Assembly: GCF_012524115.1 (NCBI RefSeq)
Contig: NZ_JAAZWB010000052.1
Span: 1-64,000 of the forward strand
Direction of reading: 5' to 3'
DNA length: 64,000 nt
Origin: Bacillus sp. RO1
GTDB lineage: Bacteria; Bacillota; Bacilli; Bacillales; Bacillaceae_I
This document shows, piece after piece, positions 9,166-16,709 of the stretch. Position 1 is the first letter of the stretch, and each line of letters begins with the position of its first letter. Position numbers and translations under genes: made by a program. The notes below the pieces were generated by a model. That model did no database searches and had not been told where the DNA came from. It worked only from the letters and a program-made list of their open reading frames with translations.

Positions 9166-9193
9166 ACTACCGCCCTCCTTCTAACATATTATA
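9166..9193 (+). promoter_or_regulatory. Candidate sigma-K promoter of gerE
   Basis: CATATTATA (9185-9193) matches the sigma-K -10 consensus CATANNNTA, and AC at 9166-9167 lies 17 bp upstream as the -35 element. It is ~65 bp before the gerE start. In B. subtilis gerE is transcribed by sigma-K in the late mother cell. No equally good sigma-A promoter is seen in this gap. Confidence 0.6.
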
Positions 9194-9257
9194 CCATGAC
9201 TAAATATACACCCATCCGCTAGTTCAGCTCTGGCTAAGGCAAGGAGGGTTACAATTA

Positions 9258-9446
9258 TTGAAGGAGAAAGAGTTTCAACCAAAGCCATTGCTTACCAAAA
9301 GAGAAAGAGAAGTATTTGAGCTGTTAGTTCAGGATAAGACAACCAAAGAGATTGCTGGGGAGTTGTTTATCAGTGAAAAGACAGTTCGGAACCACATTTC
9401 AAACGAAATAGGTACTAAAGGCGAACTCTTTAAAGTATTGATATAA
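9258..9446 (+). CDS. gerE: gerE, 5' part, interrupted by the element
   Basis: GerE is a small LuxR-type DNA-binding protein that activates and represses late spore coat genes with sigma-K. Codons 1-45 (9258-9392) and the shared junction codons match B. subtilis GerE almost residue for residue (LLTKREREVFELLVQDKTTK, ELFISEKTVRNHISN). After HISN the frame runs into the element and stops after 13 foreign codons (EIGTKGELFKVLI), giving a 62-residue product broken in the recognition-helix region. TTG start with AAGGAGGG at 9241-9248. The missing 29 codons are at 33103-33192. Excision of the intervening DNA would restore 74 codons in frame. Confidence 0.95.
   Translation: MKEKEFQPKPLLTKREREVFELLVQDKTTKEIAGELFISEKTVRNHISNEIGTKGELFKVLI
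9393..9400 (+). repeat. attL core octamer
   Basis: CACATTTC inside gerE codons 46-48 (His-Ile-Ser). It is the left copy of the direct repeat marking the recombination point; the matching copy is at 33103-33110. The exact crossover dinucleotide within it cannot be told. Confidence 0.9.
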
Positions 9447-10050
9447 TAAGGTTTCACAAATAATTTTAATTTATAATTTTATAATTTGAACACATAATTT
9501 GAATTATAAAAGGCTGAGCAGAATAATTGCTCAGCTTTTTTACTGTTTTGTGCACCTCGCACTGAGGGGCGCCAGAGAGCTTGTATACAAGGTTATTTGC
9601 CTATTGGCTGTTTTGGGTATTCCCGTTCAATAAAAATGAATACAACATCCTACTTAGCGCTTACACACGATAAGTAATTTGTTTAATGTTCCGTTATCAT
9701 CCCTTTAGGAAGGAGAGCAGACGTTATTGTTTGACGCCGCCCTATCTGTTAAATGTATTGAATGTTAATTACCTAGAATAATGAAGTAGCAAAAGAAATC
9801 AAAGAGTTTTAGGAAAGTTCATTAAAATGTTAAGTTAGCATCACTATTTTCAGATATTAATATTAACTAATTAACTACATATTAATAAAGATTAAAACTT
9901 GTTAGTAAAAAACTTTATTGGTTAACACAATTAAATGTGTAAATTTCTTTGAAGCATAATATAAGTGTTCAATATTAACATAGTTAACACCTTATTAATA
10001 AAGGTATAAATTTATTAACTACTATTCATAATAGTTAATAGGAGGATGAT
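9447..10050. other. Gene-free left-end region of the element
   Basis: About 600 bp without a convincing gene. It holds a terminator (9511-9541), a 12 bp perfect palindrome CTTGTATACAAG (9580-9591), and from ~9840 a very AT-rich stretch with repeated TTAAC and ATTAATAAAG words (GTTAACA, TAGTTAACACC, TAGTTAATAGG) leading to the first gene. The repeated words could be binding sites of a protein encoded next to them or a promoter region; neither is shown. Confidence 0.5.
9511..9541 (+). terminator. Terminator after the truncated gerE reading frame
   Basis: GCTGAGCA (9513-9520) pairs with TGCTCAGC (9528-9535) followed by a T run. It would stop transcripts entering the element from the gerE promoter, so element genes are probably insulated from it. 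Confidence 0.85.
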
Positions 10051-10053
10051 TTG

Positions 10054-10965
10054 TTGAAGAATAATAGTAGTATTAAAAAACAAAAAGGCTTTACCCTAAC
10101 GGAAGAACAAGTAGCAGAGCTAAATGAAATTATCAAAAAGTCAGGGAAGCAAGACAATGAATTTATGGTTGACTTAATAAATGAATTGAAGGTAAAAGAT
10201 TTAACAGAAAACGAAGTCAGAATTTCTCCTGGTTTAAGGAAAAACTTTGAATCGGATATTGCAAAATTAAAAAATGCAACGAATTCTATTATTCAAACGT
10301 TTACGAGTCAAATGGAGAACATGACGGTTGAGAAAAACACATGGGAAAAACGGTTGACTGAGGAGATTGAAGGTAGGCAATCAATCATTCATCAACAAAA
10401 AATGCAGCACGATAAGTTAAAAGCACTTTATGAAGCGCTTCAGGAAACTCATACAGAAGCAGTGAAAGAACTAGATACGAGCAAAAAATCAGCACAAATG
10501 TGCGAAAAACGGTTAAATGATCAAGACGAGTTAATTAAAAGCCAAAAAGAAAAGATTAATGAGTTGAATCAGACGATAGCTGACCAAGCTCAGGAATTCA
10601 AACAGACTATATCGTTAGCAGATGAAAACAAACAATTAAAAGAACAAGTTAACAAGTTAACCCTTAGTATCTCTATTGCAAAAAGTAAACATGATGAAGA
10701 AATAGTTAACTTGAAAGAGCGTCTAACGTTCGAATCGGAAAAAGCATTAATCCGAAAGGAGAATGAATTACACGAAAAGTTCAGGGAGAAAGAAAAGCAA
10801 ATAAGAGAAAATGTTCGTCAAGAAACAAAAGATGAAGTGCGTAGTTTTTACCATGAGGAATTCAAAGCAAAAGAAAACGAGTTGAAAGCGCTGCTTGACA
10901 CAGGAGATAAGCAGAAGAAAGCAACAAGGACTAGAAAGAACAAGACAAAAACGGATGTTAGTTAA
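10054..10965 (+). CDS. Coiled-coil protein of unknown function
   Basis: About 303 residues, TTG start (10051 or 10054) after GGAGG at 10041-10045. The first ~60 residues are a compact segment (FTLTEEQVAELNEIIKKSG). Residues ~70-285 are almost continuous heptad-rich coiled coil with many Glu/Lys/Gln, and the tail is strongly basic (KKATRTRKNKTKT). This resembles KfrA-like or transposition accessory coiled-coil proteins in build only; I do not recognise a family. It is the first gene of a run of + strand genes ending with a large tyrosine recombinase, so a DNA-binding role with that enzyme is a guess. Confidence 0.7.
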   Translation: MKNNSSIKKQKGFTLTEEQVAELNEIIKKSGKQDNEFMVDLINELKVKDLTENEVRISPGLRKNFESDIAKLKNATNSIIQTFTSQMENMTVEKNTWEKRLTEEIEGRQSIIHQQKMQHDKLKALYEALQETHTEAVKELDTSKKSAQMCEKRLNDQDELIKSQKEKINELNQTIADQAQEFKQTISLADENKQLKEQVNKLTLSISIAKSKHDEEIVNLKERLTFESEKALIRKENELHEKFREKEKQIRENVRQETKDEVRSFYHEEFKAKENELKALLDTGDKQKKATRTRKNKTKTDVS

Positions 10966-11034
10966 TGTAATAAAAACTTGAGTTTTTCATATGTAGTTAA
11001 TGATAATAAAAACCTAGACTAGGAGGAAGATAAT

Positions 11035-11298
11035 TTGCAAAATAGTGTCAGAAATAATATTGGAATAGAGCATCCGCTTCACTCTGCTTTTAATGTAGAC
11101 GATGATATGATATTAAAACCAGAAGAAGTATCAGAAATGCTAGGGGTGCATGTTGAAACAGTACGAAGATGGTGCAGAACGGGAAAACTCGATAACTACA
11201 ATTGCGGAGGTAATTATATAATTATGGGTTCGAGTTTTAAAGAATTTATGAAAAGATCTAGAACAAAAACAAAAGCTGAAAAGGAAATTCTTCATTGA
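11035..11298 (+). CDS. Small helix-turn-helix protein (excisionase-like)
   Basis: 87 residues, TTG start after AGGAGGAAG. The centre is a MerR/excisionase-type HTH: LKPEEVSEMLGVHVETVRRW followed by CRTGKL and a beta wing. Such proteins bind and bend DNA near recombination sites or act as small regulators. It is paralogous to the protein at 14840-15130, which flanks the large recombinase on the other side (both share ETVRRWCR.G.L). Its stop codon overlaps the TTG of the next gene. Confidence 0.75.
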   Translation: MQNSVRNNIGIEHPLHSAFNVDDDMILKPEEVSEMLGVHVETVRRWCRTGKLDNYNCGGNYIIMGSSFKEFMKRSRTKTKAEKEILH

Positions 11299-11666
11299 AC
11301 AAAGCGTTGCCTTGCTTAAGTTTCCTTAAGCAAAACAAGATTAGTTATTATTATGATGAAGAAAAAAACGAGATACTGTTTCCTTGTTTTACCTGCAAAA
11401 ATCAAGCTGAAATGTCAACGATTACGACAATGTGGCAATGCAATAAATGCAAAACCAAGGGGAATTTAGTTACTCTAATAAAGGAGCTAAAGGAAAAAAA
11501 CACCATAGAAATAAAGGAAGTTAAGATTTATAACCCTACAAAAGAAAATAGAGAGGTTAGAAACCTTATTAAGCAGATTGATGAAAGGTATCAATCAAAA
11601 GAAACGTCAAGGCTAAGAAATAAAATAGAACAATTACTAAATTACTATAGCGAAAAATCATCGTAA
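11295..11666 (+). CDS. Zinc-ribbon protein, primase-like N-terminus
   Basis: 123 residues, starting at a TTG that overlaps the previous stop by 4 bases, so probably translationally coupled. The pattern PCFTCKN..WQCNKCKTKGNLVTLI gives two CxxC pairs and resembles the CHC2/DnaG-type zinc-binding domain that begins many phage and plasmid primases. No catalytic primase domain follows; the rest is Lys/Glu-rich. It may be a stand-alone DNA-binding or remnant domain. Confidence 0.6.
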   Translation: MNKALPCLSFLKQNKISYYYDEEKNEILFPCFTCKNQAEMSTITTMWQCNKCKTKGNLVTLIKELKEKNTIEIKEVKIYNPTKENREVRNLIKQIDERYQSKETSRLRNKIEQLLNYYSEKSS

Positions 11667-11693
11667 AGCACCTGATAATAACGGTGCTTTTTC
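11665..11693 (+). terminator. Terminator after the zinc-ribbon gene
   Basis: AAAGCACC (11665-11672) pairs with GGTGCTTT (11683-11690) followed by T residues. Confidence 0.8.
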
Positions 11694-11813
11694 TTATGAC
11701 AAAAAAACAATAAGGATTCACCATTAACTTCCATTGAAGAAAGTTATTAAGGTGATGTATAAATAGAAGTGAATAAAACAACATTCACTACAAATACTAT
11801 AATTACAACAAAC

Positions 11814-11951
11814 ACACAAATACTACATTTAATACAAACACACACTGCACACATTTCATATAGAATTACATTGGTAATAGTCCTGTACTACAAAGGCAAT
11901 AGCATATGTTTTGTGTGCTATGTGCGTTTGTAGTAAATATAGCATTTGTGT
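11814..11951. repeat. Long imperfect inverted repeat before the recombinase
   Basis: ACACAAATACTACATTTA.. at 11814-11835 is repeated in inverted orientation at 11930-11951, matching at about 18 of 22 positions with ~94 bp between. It lies in the 330 bp gene-free gap before the large tyrosine recombinase. It could be a pair of binding sites for the HTH proteins or recombinase; nothing else is recognised in the gap. Confidence 0.5.
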
Positions 11952-11999
11952 CCGTATAAAAAAATGGCTCAAGCATACATAAATAAAGAGGTGATAATA

Positions 12000-14816
12000 T
12001 TGAATGCGGTTAAAAATAAGCTTCCTTCTTGGGAGGAAAAAGAACAAGAAGTTGGAGAATTGTTACCCATAAATAAAGCTGCAGAATTAATGGGGCTTGC
12101 TCCTAAATCATTATCAACTGGTGTCTCAGCAGGAAGATTTAAAGGGATGTTTCTTGTTATCGGTGAGGATATTGAAAGGGATCTGACAAAAGCGAGAAAC
12201 GCAAAATATGTGTTCATCAAAAAAGAAATAATGAAAAAATACCCAGGTGAAATACCCACATGGGAAATGAAAGAAAAAGAACTTGGATGTAAGCTACTTA
12301 TTACAAAAGATGCTGCATCTTATTTTGGTTTAAGCGAATATATGCTTAATCGGTATATTAATGATGGGGCATTTAAAGATAAGTATTTAAGAGTTGGAGA
12401 AGATGTTATCCAACCACCGGAAGGAAGGGGAAAACCAAAGTACGCATTCCCTTTAACCTGGATTAAAAATCTACCAACCTTTGAACGAGTTGAAAAAAAA
12501 GAAGGAGAAGTATTAACATTATCTGAAGCAGCTAGTCATTTCGGGCTATCCGAATCTCATTTATTCACAATGGTTCGAAATGGTTACTTTAAAGATTTGT
12601 ATTTAACAGTTGGGGTTGATGGTGACGTTTTACCTTCTGGAAAGTATGGTGGTCCAAAAAAATACTTGTTTCCACTAAAACGTTTAGAGAATGCAAAAGA
12701 ACAACTAAAGGAAATTTTTAAGCTGGAAAAAAATCCGAATATTCTATTGGACTATTTCTTCGCGCAATCACGTGGTATTTCAATCGAAGAATTACAAAAA
12801 GAGATAGAGCTCGGTCGCTGGGATGATGCAATCGTTGATAAAAGACCGAATTTGAATAGCGCAAAAGGAAATAGAATGGTTTACCTTTTTGACCGAAAAA
12901 AAACACTTAGTTCTATGAAATACCATACAATTAATCAAGCTAGTGAACTGCTGGGTGTAAGTTCTACAGCACTTATTCAGTATAGTAAGCGCGGTTTGAT
13001 TACACGCCCAAAAGAGCTTGAAGGAACAAGATTTTGGGATGTAGACATGATAAAAAAGGTCTTGCCAACTATTCAAGATAATCTTTACAACAAAAGAAAG
13101 GATTGGAAAGGTCAAAAGGCTTTGGATTTTTTAAATGATGATCAAAGAGACTTAATTGATGAATTTACACAATTCAAATCATCCAATGGAAAAATTGTTT
13201 GGGAAGACCGTGAATATTATAAAGATGTATTCGCAAAGCCTGAAAAGACTTCTGAAAATCATCAACAAGTAATTGCGAGGTTTCTAGAAAAAATCATCAG
13301 TGAACGCTCCGGAATCAAAACGTATAAAATTGATTCACGGTCTGAAAATGAGTTGGTTACAAGAAATATCACCCACTATTCACAGAAAGAAAAAGCGATG
13401 ATAGATGCTGAAAAATTATTAATAGACTTTTCTAATGATGAGTTTTTATATACAAATAATGTGAGTAACATATTAATTGATGACAGAGATGTCAGAAATT
13501 ATATGAAAGGTTACTCTCCACAGACGATTTGGAGTAATTCACATGTCATAAAACCATTTCTTTATTGGCTTCTAATGGAAACAGAAAAGAGATACCCTTT
13601 ATGGCGGGTAGACAGTGAAAATCAGGGTAAAGCATATTATAATCGTAGGGCAAAGTTGTTAAATGCAATAAATGCTTTCCCGTCTCAACCACCAGAAAAA
13701 AGAAGAAGCGAACCAAGATTAAAAGTCTACATGACAAGAAAGCAAATTATCCAAATTTATCAGATTTTGCTTAATCTTGAAAAACTTCCGTTTGGAACCG
13801 TTCAAAAAGGCTTAAAGTACGCTACCATGTGGATGGTTGGATATTTTCTCACTTCAAGACCAGAGGAAGTTTATGAAATACGGATCGAACATCTAACCCT
13901 TGATGAAAATGGTTTGGTTAAGAAAATCAATAATAAGGGATATGGTTTAGCGAGGTTTCCAGCTGAAATTGTAAAAGGAACTTACTCGCCATCACACCCA
14001 AAATATGGTACGTTAATACCTCCGAACTTAGTAAATTTATTAAATAGGTATTTAAAGATGTTATACCAACACCAAACTATACGAGGCAAAGGACTCTTAT
14101 TTCGATCCAGAATAAATAGACCAGAAGAAAAGGTTGAGTCTTACAATTTTGACTGGTTATTTAATCATAAAAAATATTTTGACGACGTGTTAAATGAGAA
14201 ACAAATTGAAAACCTTCAATTCAAAAACACAAGGCATTCGCTTAACAATACGATAGACAAAACAGCGGTTCCCGAAAGTCTATTAACAAAGAAAAAGAGA
14301 GCTGCGGAAATTCAAATGAGACACAATGTTTTTATGAAATCCGGAAGCACAGCGGAAACAAACTATACTGATGAAATATCAGCAAAAGACTATTTCGAAG
14401 TAATTGACTGGGTTTTAAATTTCCCATGGGATTTAGAAAATCTTGAAAAGTGGGAAATAAACAAAGGGTTTAATGTATCATATACAAATGAAGATACGCC
14501 TGAATCTCTCTTCAATTTTGATGAAGAAGAAACCGCAGTAACAGAATTGGAAATTGAAAATTTAGATCCTGATGATGTGTTTAACACTTCAATTCAAAGT
14601 CATGCTACCCAGGTGATTAATGAAACAGAAAACCTGCTCAAAGAAAGAGAAAAAATGAGCGAAACTATCAGTGAACAATACGATCAAGTTCAACTGGAAT
14701 TAAAAAAGCTAAGAAAAACGTCTGCAAAAAAATTAGGTATAACTGCGGATGAGCGAGTTCGATTAATTGAAGAATATAAAAAGAAAAGTATCCAATTACA
14801 AACACAACTTGGTTAA
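12000..14816 (+). CDS. Large tyrosine recombinase with repeated N-terminal HTH units
   Basis: 938 residues from a TTG at 12000 preceded by AAGAGGTG. The N-terminal ~350 residues hold at least four related HTH units: INKAAELMGLAPKSL, ITKDAASYFGLSEYML, LSEAASHFGLSESHL and INQASELLGVSSTAL; the second and third are followed by a shared DKYLRVGED-like stretch. The C-terminal half has tyrosine recombinase features: R620 in TSRPEEV, R745 in NTRHSLNN, H775 in QMRHN and Y789 in ETNYTDE, then a coiled-coil tail. The usual box II histidine is replaced (FKNTR). It is far longer than phage integrases (~380). Neighbouring small HTH proteins may assist it. Function on the element is inferred: an older integration system of its own. 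Confidence 0.75.
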   Translation: MNAVKNKLPSWEEKEQEVGELLPINKAAELMGLAPKSLSTGVSAGRFKGMFLVIGEDIERDLTKARNAKYVFIKKEIMKKYPGEIPTWEMKEKELGCKLLITKDAASYFGLSEYMLNRYINDGAFKDKYLRVGEDVIQPPEGRGKPKYAFPLTWIKNLPTFERVEKKEGEVLTLSEAASHFGLSESHLFTMVRNGYFKDLYLTVGVDGDVLPSGKYGGPKKYLFPLKRLENAKEQLKEIFKLEKNPNILLDYFFAQSRGISIEELQKEIELGRWDDAIVDKRPNLNSAKGNRMVYLFDRKKTLSSMKYHTINQASELLGVSSTALIQYSKRGLITRPKELEGTRFWDVDMIKKVLPTIQDNLYNKRKDWKGQKALDFLNDDQRDLIDEFTQFKSSNGKIVWEDREYYKDVFAKPEKTSENHQQVIARFLEKIISERSGIKTYKIDSRSENELVTRNITHYSQKEKAMIDAEKLLIDFSNDEFLYTNNVSNILIDDRDVRNYMKGYSPQTIWSNSHVIKPFLYWLLMETEKRYPLWRVDSENQGKAYYNRRAKLLNAINAFPSQPPEKRRSEPRLKVYMTRKQIIQIYQILLNLEKLPFGTVQKGLKYATMWMVGYFLTSRPEEVYEIRIEHLTLDENGLVKKINNKGYGLARFPAEIVKGTYSPSHPKYGTLIPPNLVNLLNRYLKMLYQHQTIRGKGLLFRSRINRPEEKVESYNFDWLFNHKKYFDDVLNEKQIENLQFKNTRHSLNNTIDKTAVPESLLTKKKRAAEIQMRHNVFMKSGSTAETNYTDEISAKDYFEVIDWVLNFPWDLENLEKWEINKGFNVSYTNEDTPESLFNFDEEETAVTELEIENLDPDDVFNTSIQSHATQVINETENLLKEREKMSETISEQYDQVQLELKKLRKTSAKKLGITADERVRLIEEYKKKSIQLQTQLG

Positions 14817-14839
14817 TTACAAAAACGGGGAGAAGTTAT

Positions 14840-15130
14840 ATGGATTACGATCAGTTTGTTGAGAAGTCAAAAACACTGGGAACAGGTCTTATAGACCTTC
14901 TCCCTACATATTTTAAGAAATTTGATGATGAAACCGAATACCCTGTTTCTGAAGTAGCTGAACACCTTTCTGTTAGTGAAGAGACGGTACGGCGATGGTG
15001 TAGAAATGGTGAGTTGATTTCTGAAGGGATCACTCATTATCGAATTAATGGTCTTGTTTTAAAAAGGTATTTATTTAATAAATCAAAAAATAGATTTCCT
15101 AAAACGTTAAAAGAAATAATTGAAGAATAA
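14840..15130 (+). CDS. Small helix-turn-helix protein, paralogue of 11035-11298
   Basis: 96 residues, ATG 23 bp after the large recombinase, preceded by GGGAGAAG. The HTH is YPVSEVAEHLSVSEETVRRW followed by CRNGEL, a wing and a basic C-terminus. The resemblance to the 87-residue protein upstream, and to the units within the large recombinase, suggests one family of DNA-binding modules acting on shared sites. Likely co-transcribed with the recombinase. Confidence 0.75.
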   Translation: MDYDQFVEKSKTLGTGLIDLLPTYFKKFDDETEYPVSEVAEHLSVSEETVRRWCRNGELISEGITHYRINGLVLKRYLFNKSKNRFPKTLKEIIEE

Positions 15131-15180
15131 AAGGTTGAACAATAAAGTGCCCTTAGCTTTTTTAGATAACTAAAAATAAA

Positions 15181-15223
15181 AAAACACAAATTCCGGAATT
15201 AAATGTCCGACTTTTGTGTTTTT
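15181..15223. terminator. Bidirectional terminator
   Basis: AAAACACAAA pairs with TTTTGTGTTTT around a GC-containing loop. It serves the + strand recombinase group and the - strand pair that converges on it. Confidence 0.75.
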
Positions 15224-15672
15224 TATTTCGTATATGCGATTCCTTTCAGTACAAAAGGTTCTATTTCTTTTATAGCAGCTTCAATGTCGCGAACATGCCA
15301 ATTTTCTGCTCTTTTAGTTCTATCAAACGGTACATGATGGTGGTGGTGAGGCTCTGATTTTGTCTGGTTAGCAGGATCATCCTCATGACTTTCATTTTCC
15401 CAAGCCGTAATATGAGAATCACTTTTATCTAACGAAGGTGGATTTAATTCCCACTGATATCTGTACTTTTTTGGACTTCCATCTTTATAATGAGTTTCCG
15501 TAATTTTAAGCCGGTTCTTTCCGTAGATAGGATGATGTTTTAAGTGAAGCGTGATTTTAACGATATAAGCGTCTGGTTTATTTTCAACGTTTGGATTGTG
15601 CCGGGATCCTTTTTGGTATAAATGCGGATACTTATCAATTAACTTTTGAAGTGAATATCGTGACGGCATCAT
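15223..15672 (-). CDS. Possible TumE-like (DUF6516) toxin
   Basis: 149 residues. The middle contains a beta-rich stretch (VKITLHLKHHPIYGKNRLKI, YRYQWELNPP) and then a histidine cluster followed by VPFDRTK, resembling the PHH..HxH region of DUF6516 toxins of the TumE/TumA type. The match is from memory of the motif and the protein is a little longer than usual members. Its start overlaps the stop of the upstream 258-residue gene, the usual sign of a co-translated two-gene module. Alternative: an unrelated phage-type hypothetical. Confidence 0.5.
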   Translation of the reverse strand: MMPSRYSLQKLIDKYPHLYQKGSRHNPNVENKPDAYIVKITLHLKHHPIYGKNRLKITETHYKDGSPKKYRYQWELNPPSLDKSDSHITAWENESHEDDPANQTKSEPHHHHHVPFDRTKRAENWHVRDIEAAIKEIEPFVLKGIAYTK

Positions 15673-16445
15673 TGAGGTTTTTTCTTATTCATTCTTTCTT
15701 GGAGCTCAGCCTTCATCTCCTCAAGATCCTTCCAGTCATAGTAGTTTGACGCATCATTTCTTTCGTCAGCTTCTTTTGATGATAACTTTCCGAATACCTC
15801 TCCAAAGGGACCTTCGTATACTTCCTCAAACTTTTTAATTTCAGCGCTTATTCTCACTAATTTATCTTCATCTGTTTCTACTCTCATTCGACGAACTTGG
15901 TGCACCCATTGCATAATAAATGCTTCACTCTCGTTCCAAAGTTCTACGGCATGCTTTGGAATTTTTTTATGATCCGTTGTATTTGCGCTTTCTAGTCCTT
16001 GTTCTACATATGTCAAAAGGGTTGGCTTGGATACGTTTAACATTTCCATCGCTTCTTTTGTCCGCAGAAGATAGCTTTTTTGATATTCAAAATCAATCGT
16101 TCCATCTGAAGTGATGTAATAGTACCAGTCTTCAAATTCAAGCTTCAGTTTACCAAAATTCTTTTTATTCAAATCCTCACTCATCAAATCAACCCAATAC
16201 TTCAATCGATCAAGATATTCTTCCGATAACAAAAGATTAGGGTCAGCAATTAAAACCGTTGAACGGCTTAAACGAACAGAAACTAGCTTATCCGGAAAAG
16301 AAGACATTAGGTTAACAACAATACTTTGCATGACAATGTATGCTTTAGCACAAATGAACTGAGGTTCATGTGTCGCGTTATATGCTTGCTGAAATGTCTG
16401 ATCAATACGTTCTGCAATTTCCATAGGTATTTTCAACCTCCTCAC
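15669..16445 (-). CDS. HTH protein, partner of the possible toxin
   Basis: 258 residues on the minus strand, with GAGGTGAGGAGG before the start. The centre has a MerR/excisionase-like HTH (LRTKEAMEMLNVSKPTLLTY) followed by VEQGLE. The N-terminal ~100 residues form a separate alpha/beta domain and the C-terminus is a charged helix. The 4-base overlap with the downstream gene suggests an operon in which this is the DNA-binding antitoxin or regulator. No known family name can be given. Confidence 0.55.
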   Translation of the reverse strand: MRRLKIPMEIAERIDQTFQQAYNATHEPQFICAKAYIVMQSIVVNLMSSFPDKLVSVRLSRSTVLIADPNLLLSEEYLDRLKYWVDLMSEDLNKKNFGKLKLEFEDWYYYITSDGTIDFEYQKSYLLRTKEAMEMLNVSKPTLLTYVEQGLESANTTDHKKIPKHAVELWNESEAFIMQWVHQVRRMRVETDEDKLVRISAEIKKFEEVYEGPFGEVFGKLSSKEADERNDASNYYDWKDLEEMKAELQERMNKKKPQ

Positions 16446-16629
16446 CTCCTATTTTACCCAAAATTTTACGATTTATCAAATTCGTTAAATTATATTTTCA
16501 AAAGTCCTCTTTTATGCAAACAACTGTGTTAAATAATTAGGGTGAAAATTGAAACGTCCTTTTATTTATATATCATCAGTAGCTTCATTTTTACTTATAA
16601 AAGAAGCCACATATTTGCGAATGTTTTTT

Positions 16630-16647
16630 TTTGTTATTTTTAACAAA
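16630..16647. promoter_or_regulatory. Perfect palindrome upstream of the protease gene
   Basis: TTTGTTA, four T, TAACAAA. It lies ~60 bp before the protease start in an AT-rich promoter region (16446-16709) and could be an operator. The rest of this divergent gap shows no gene. Confidence 0.4.
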
Positions 16648-16709
16648 TTTTTACAATTTGAATTAAAATTTTAAAGTAACACTAAACAATTTATATTGGG
16701 GGAATAAGG

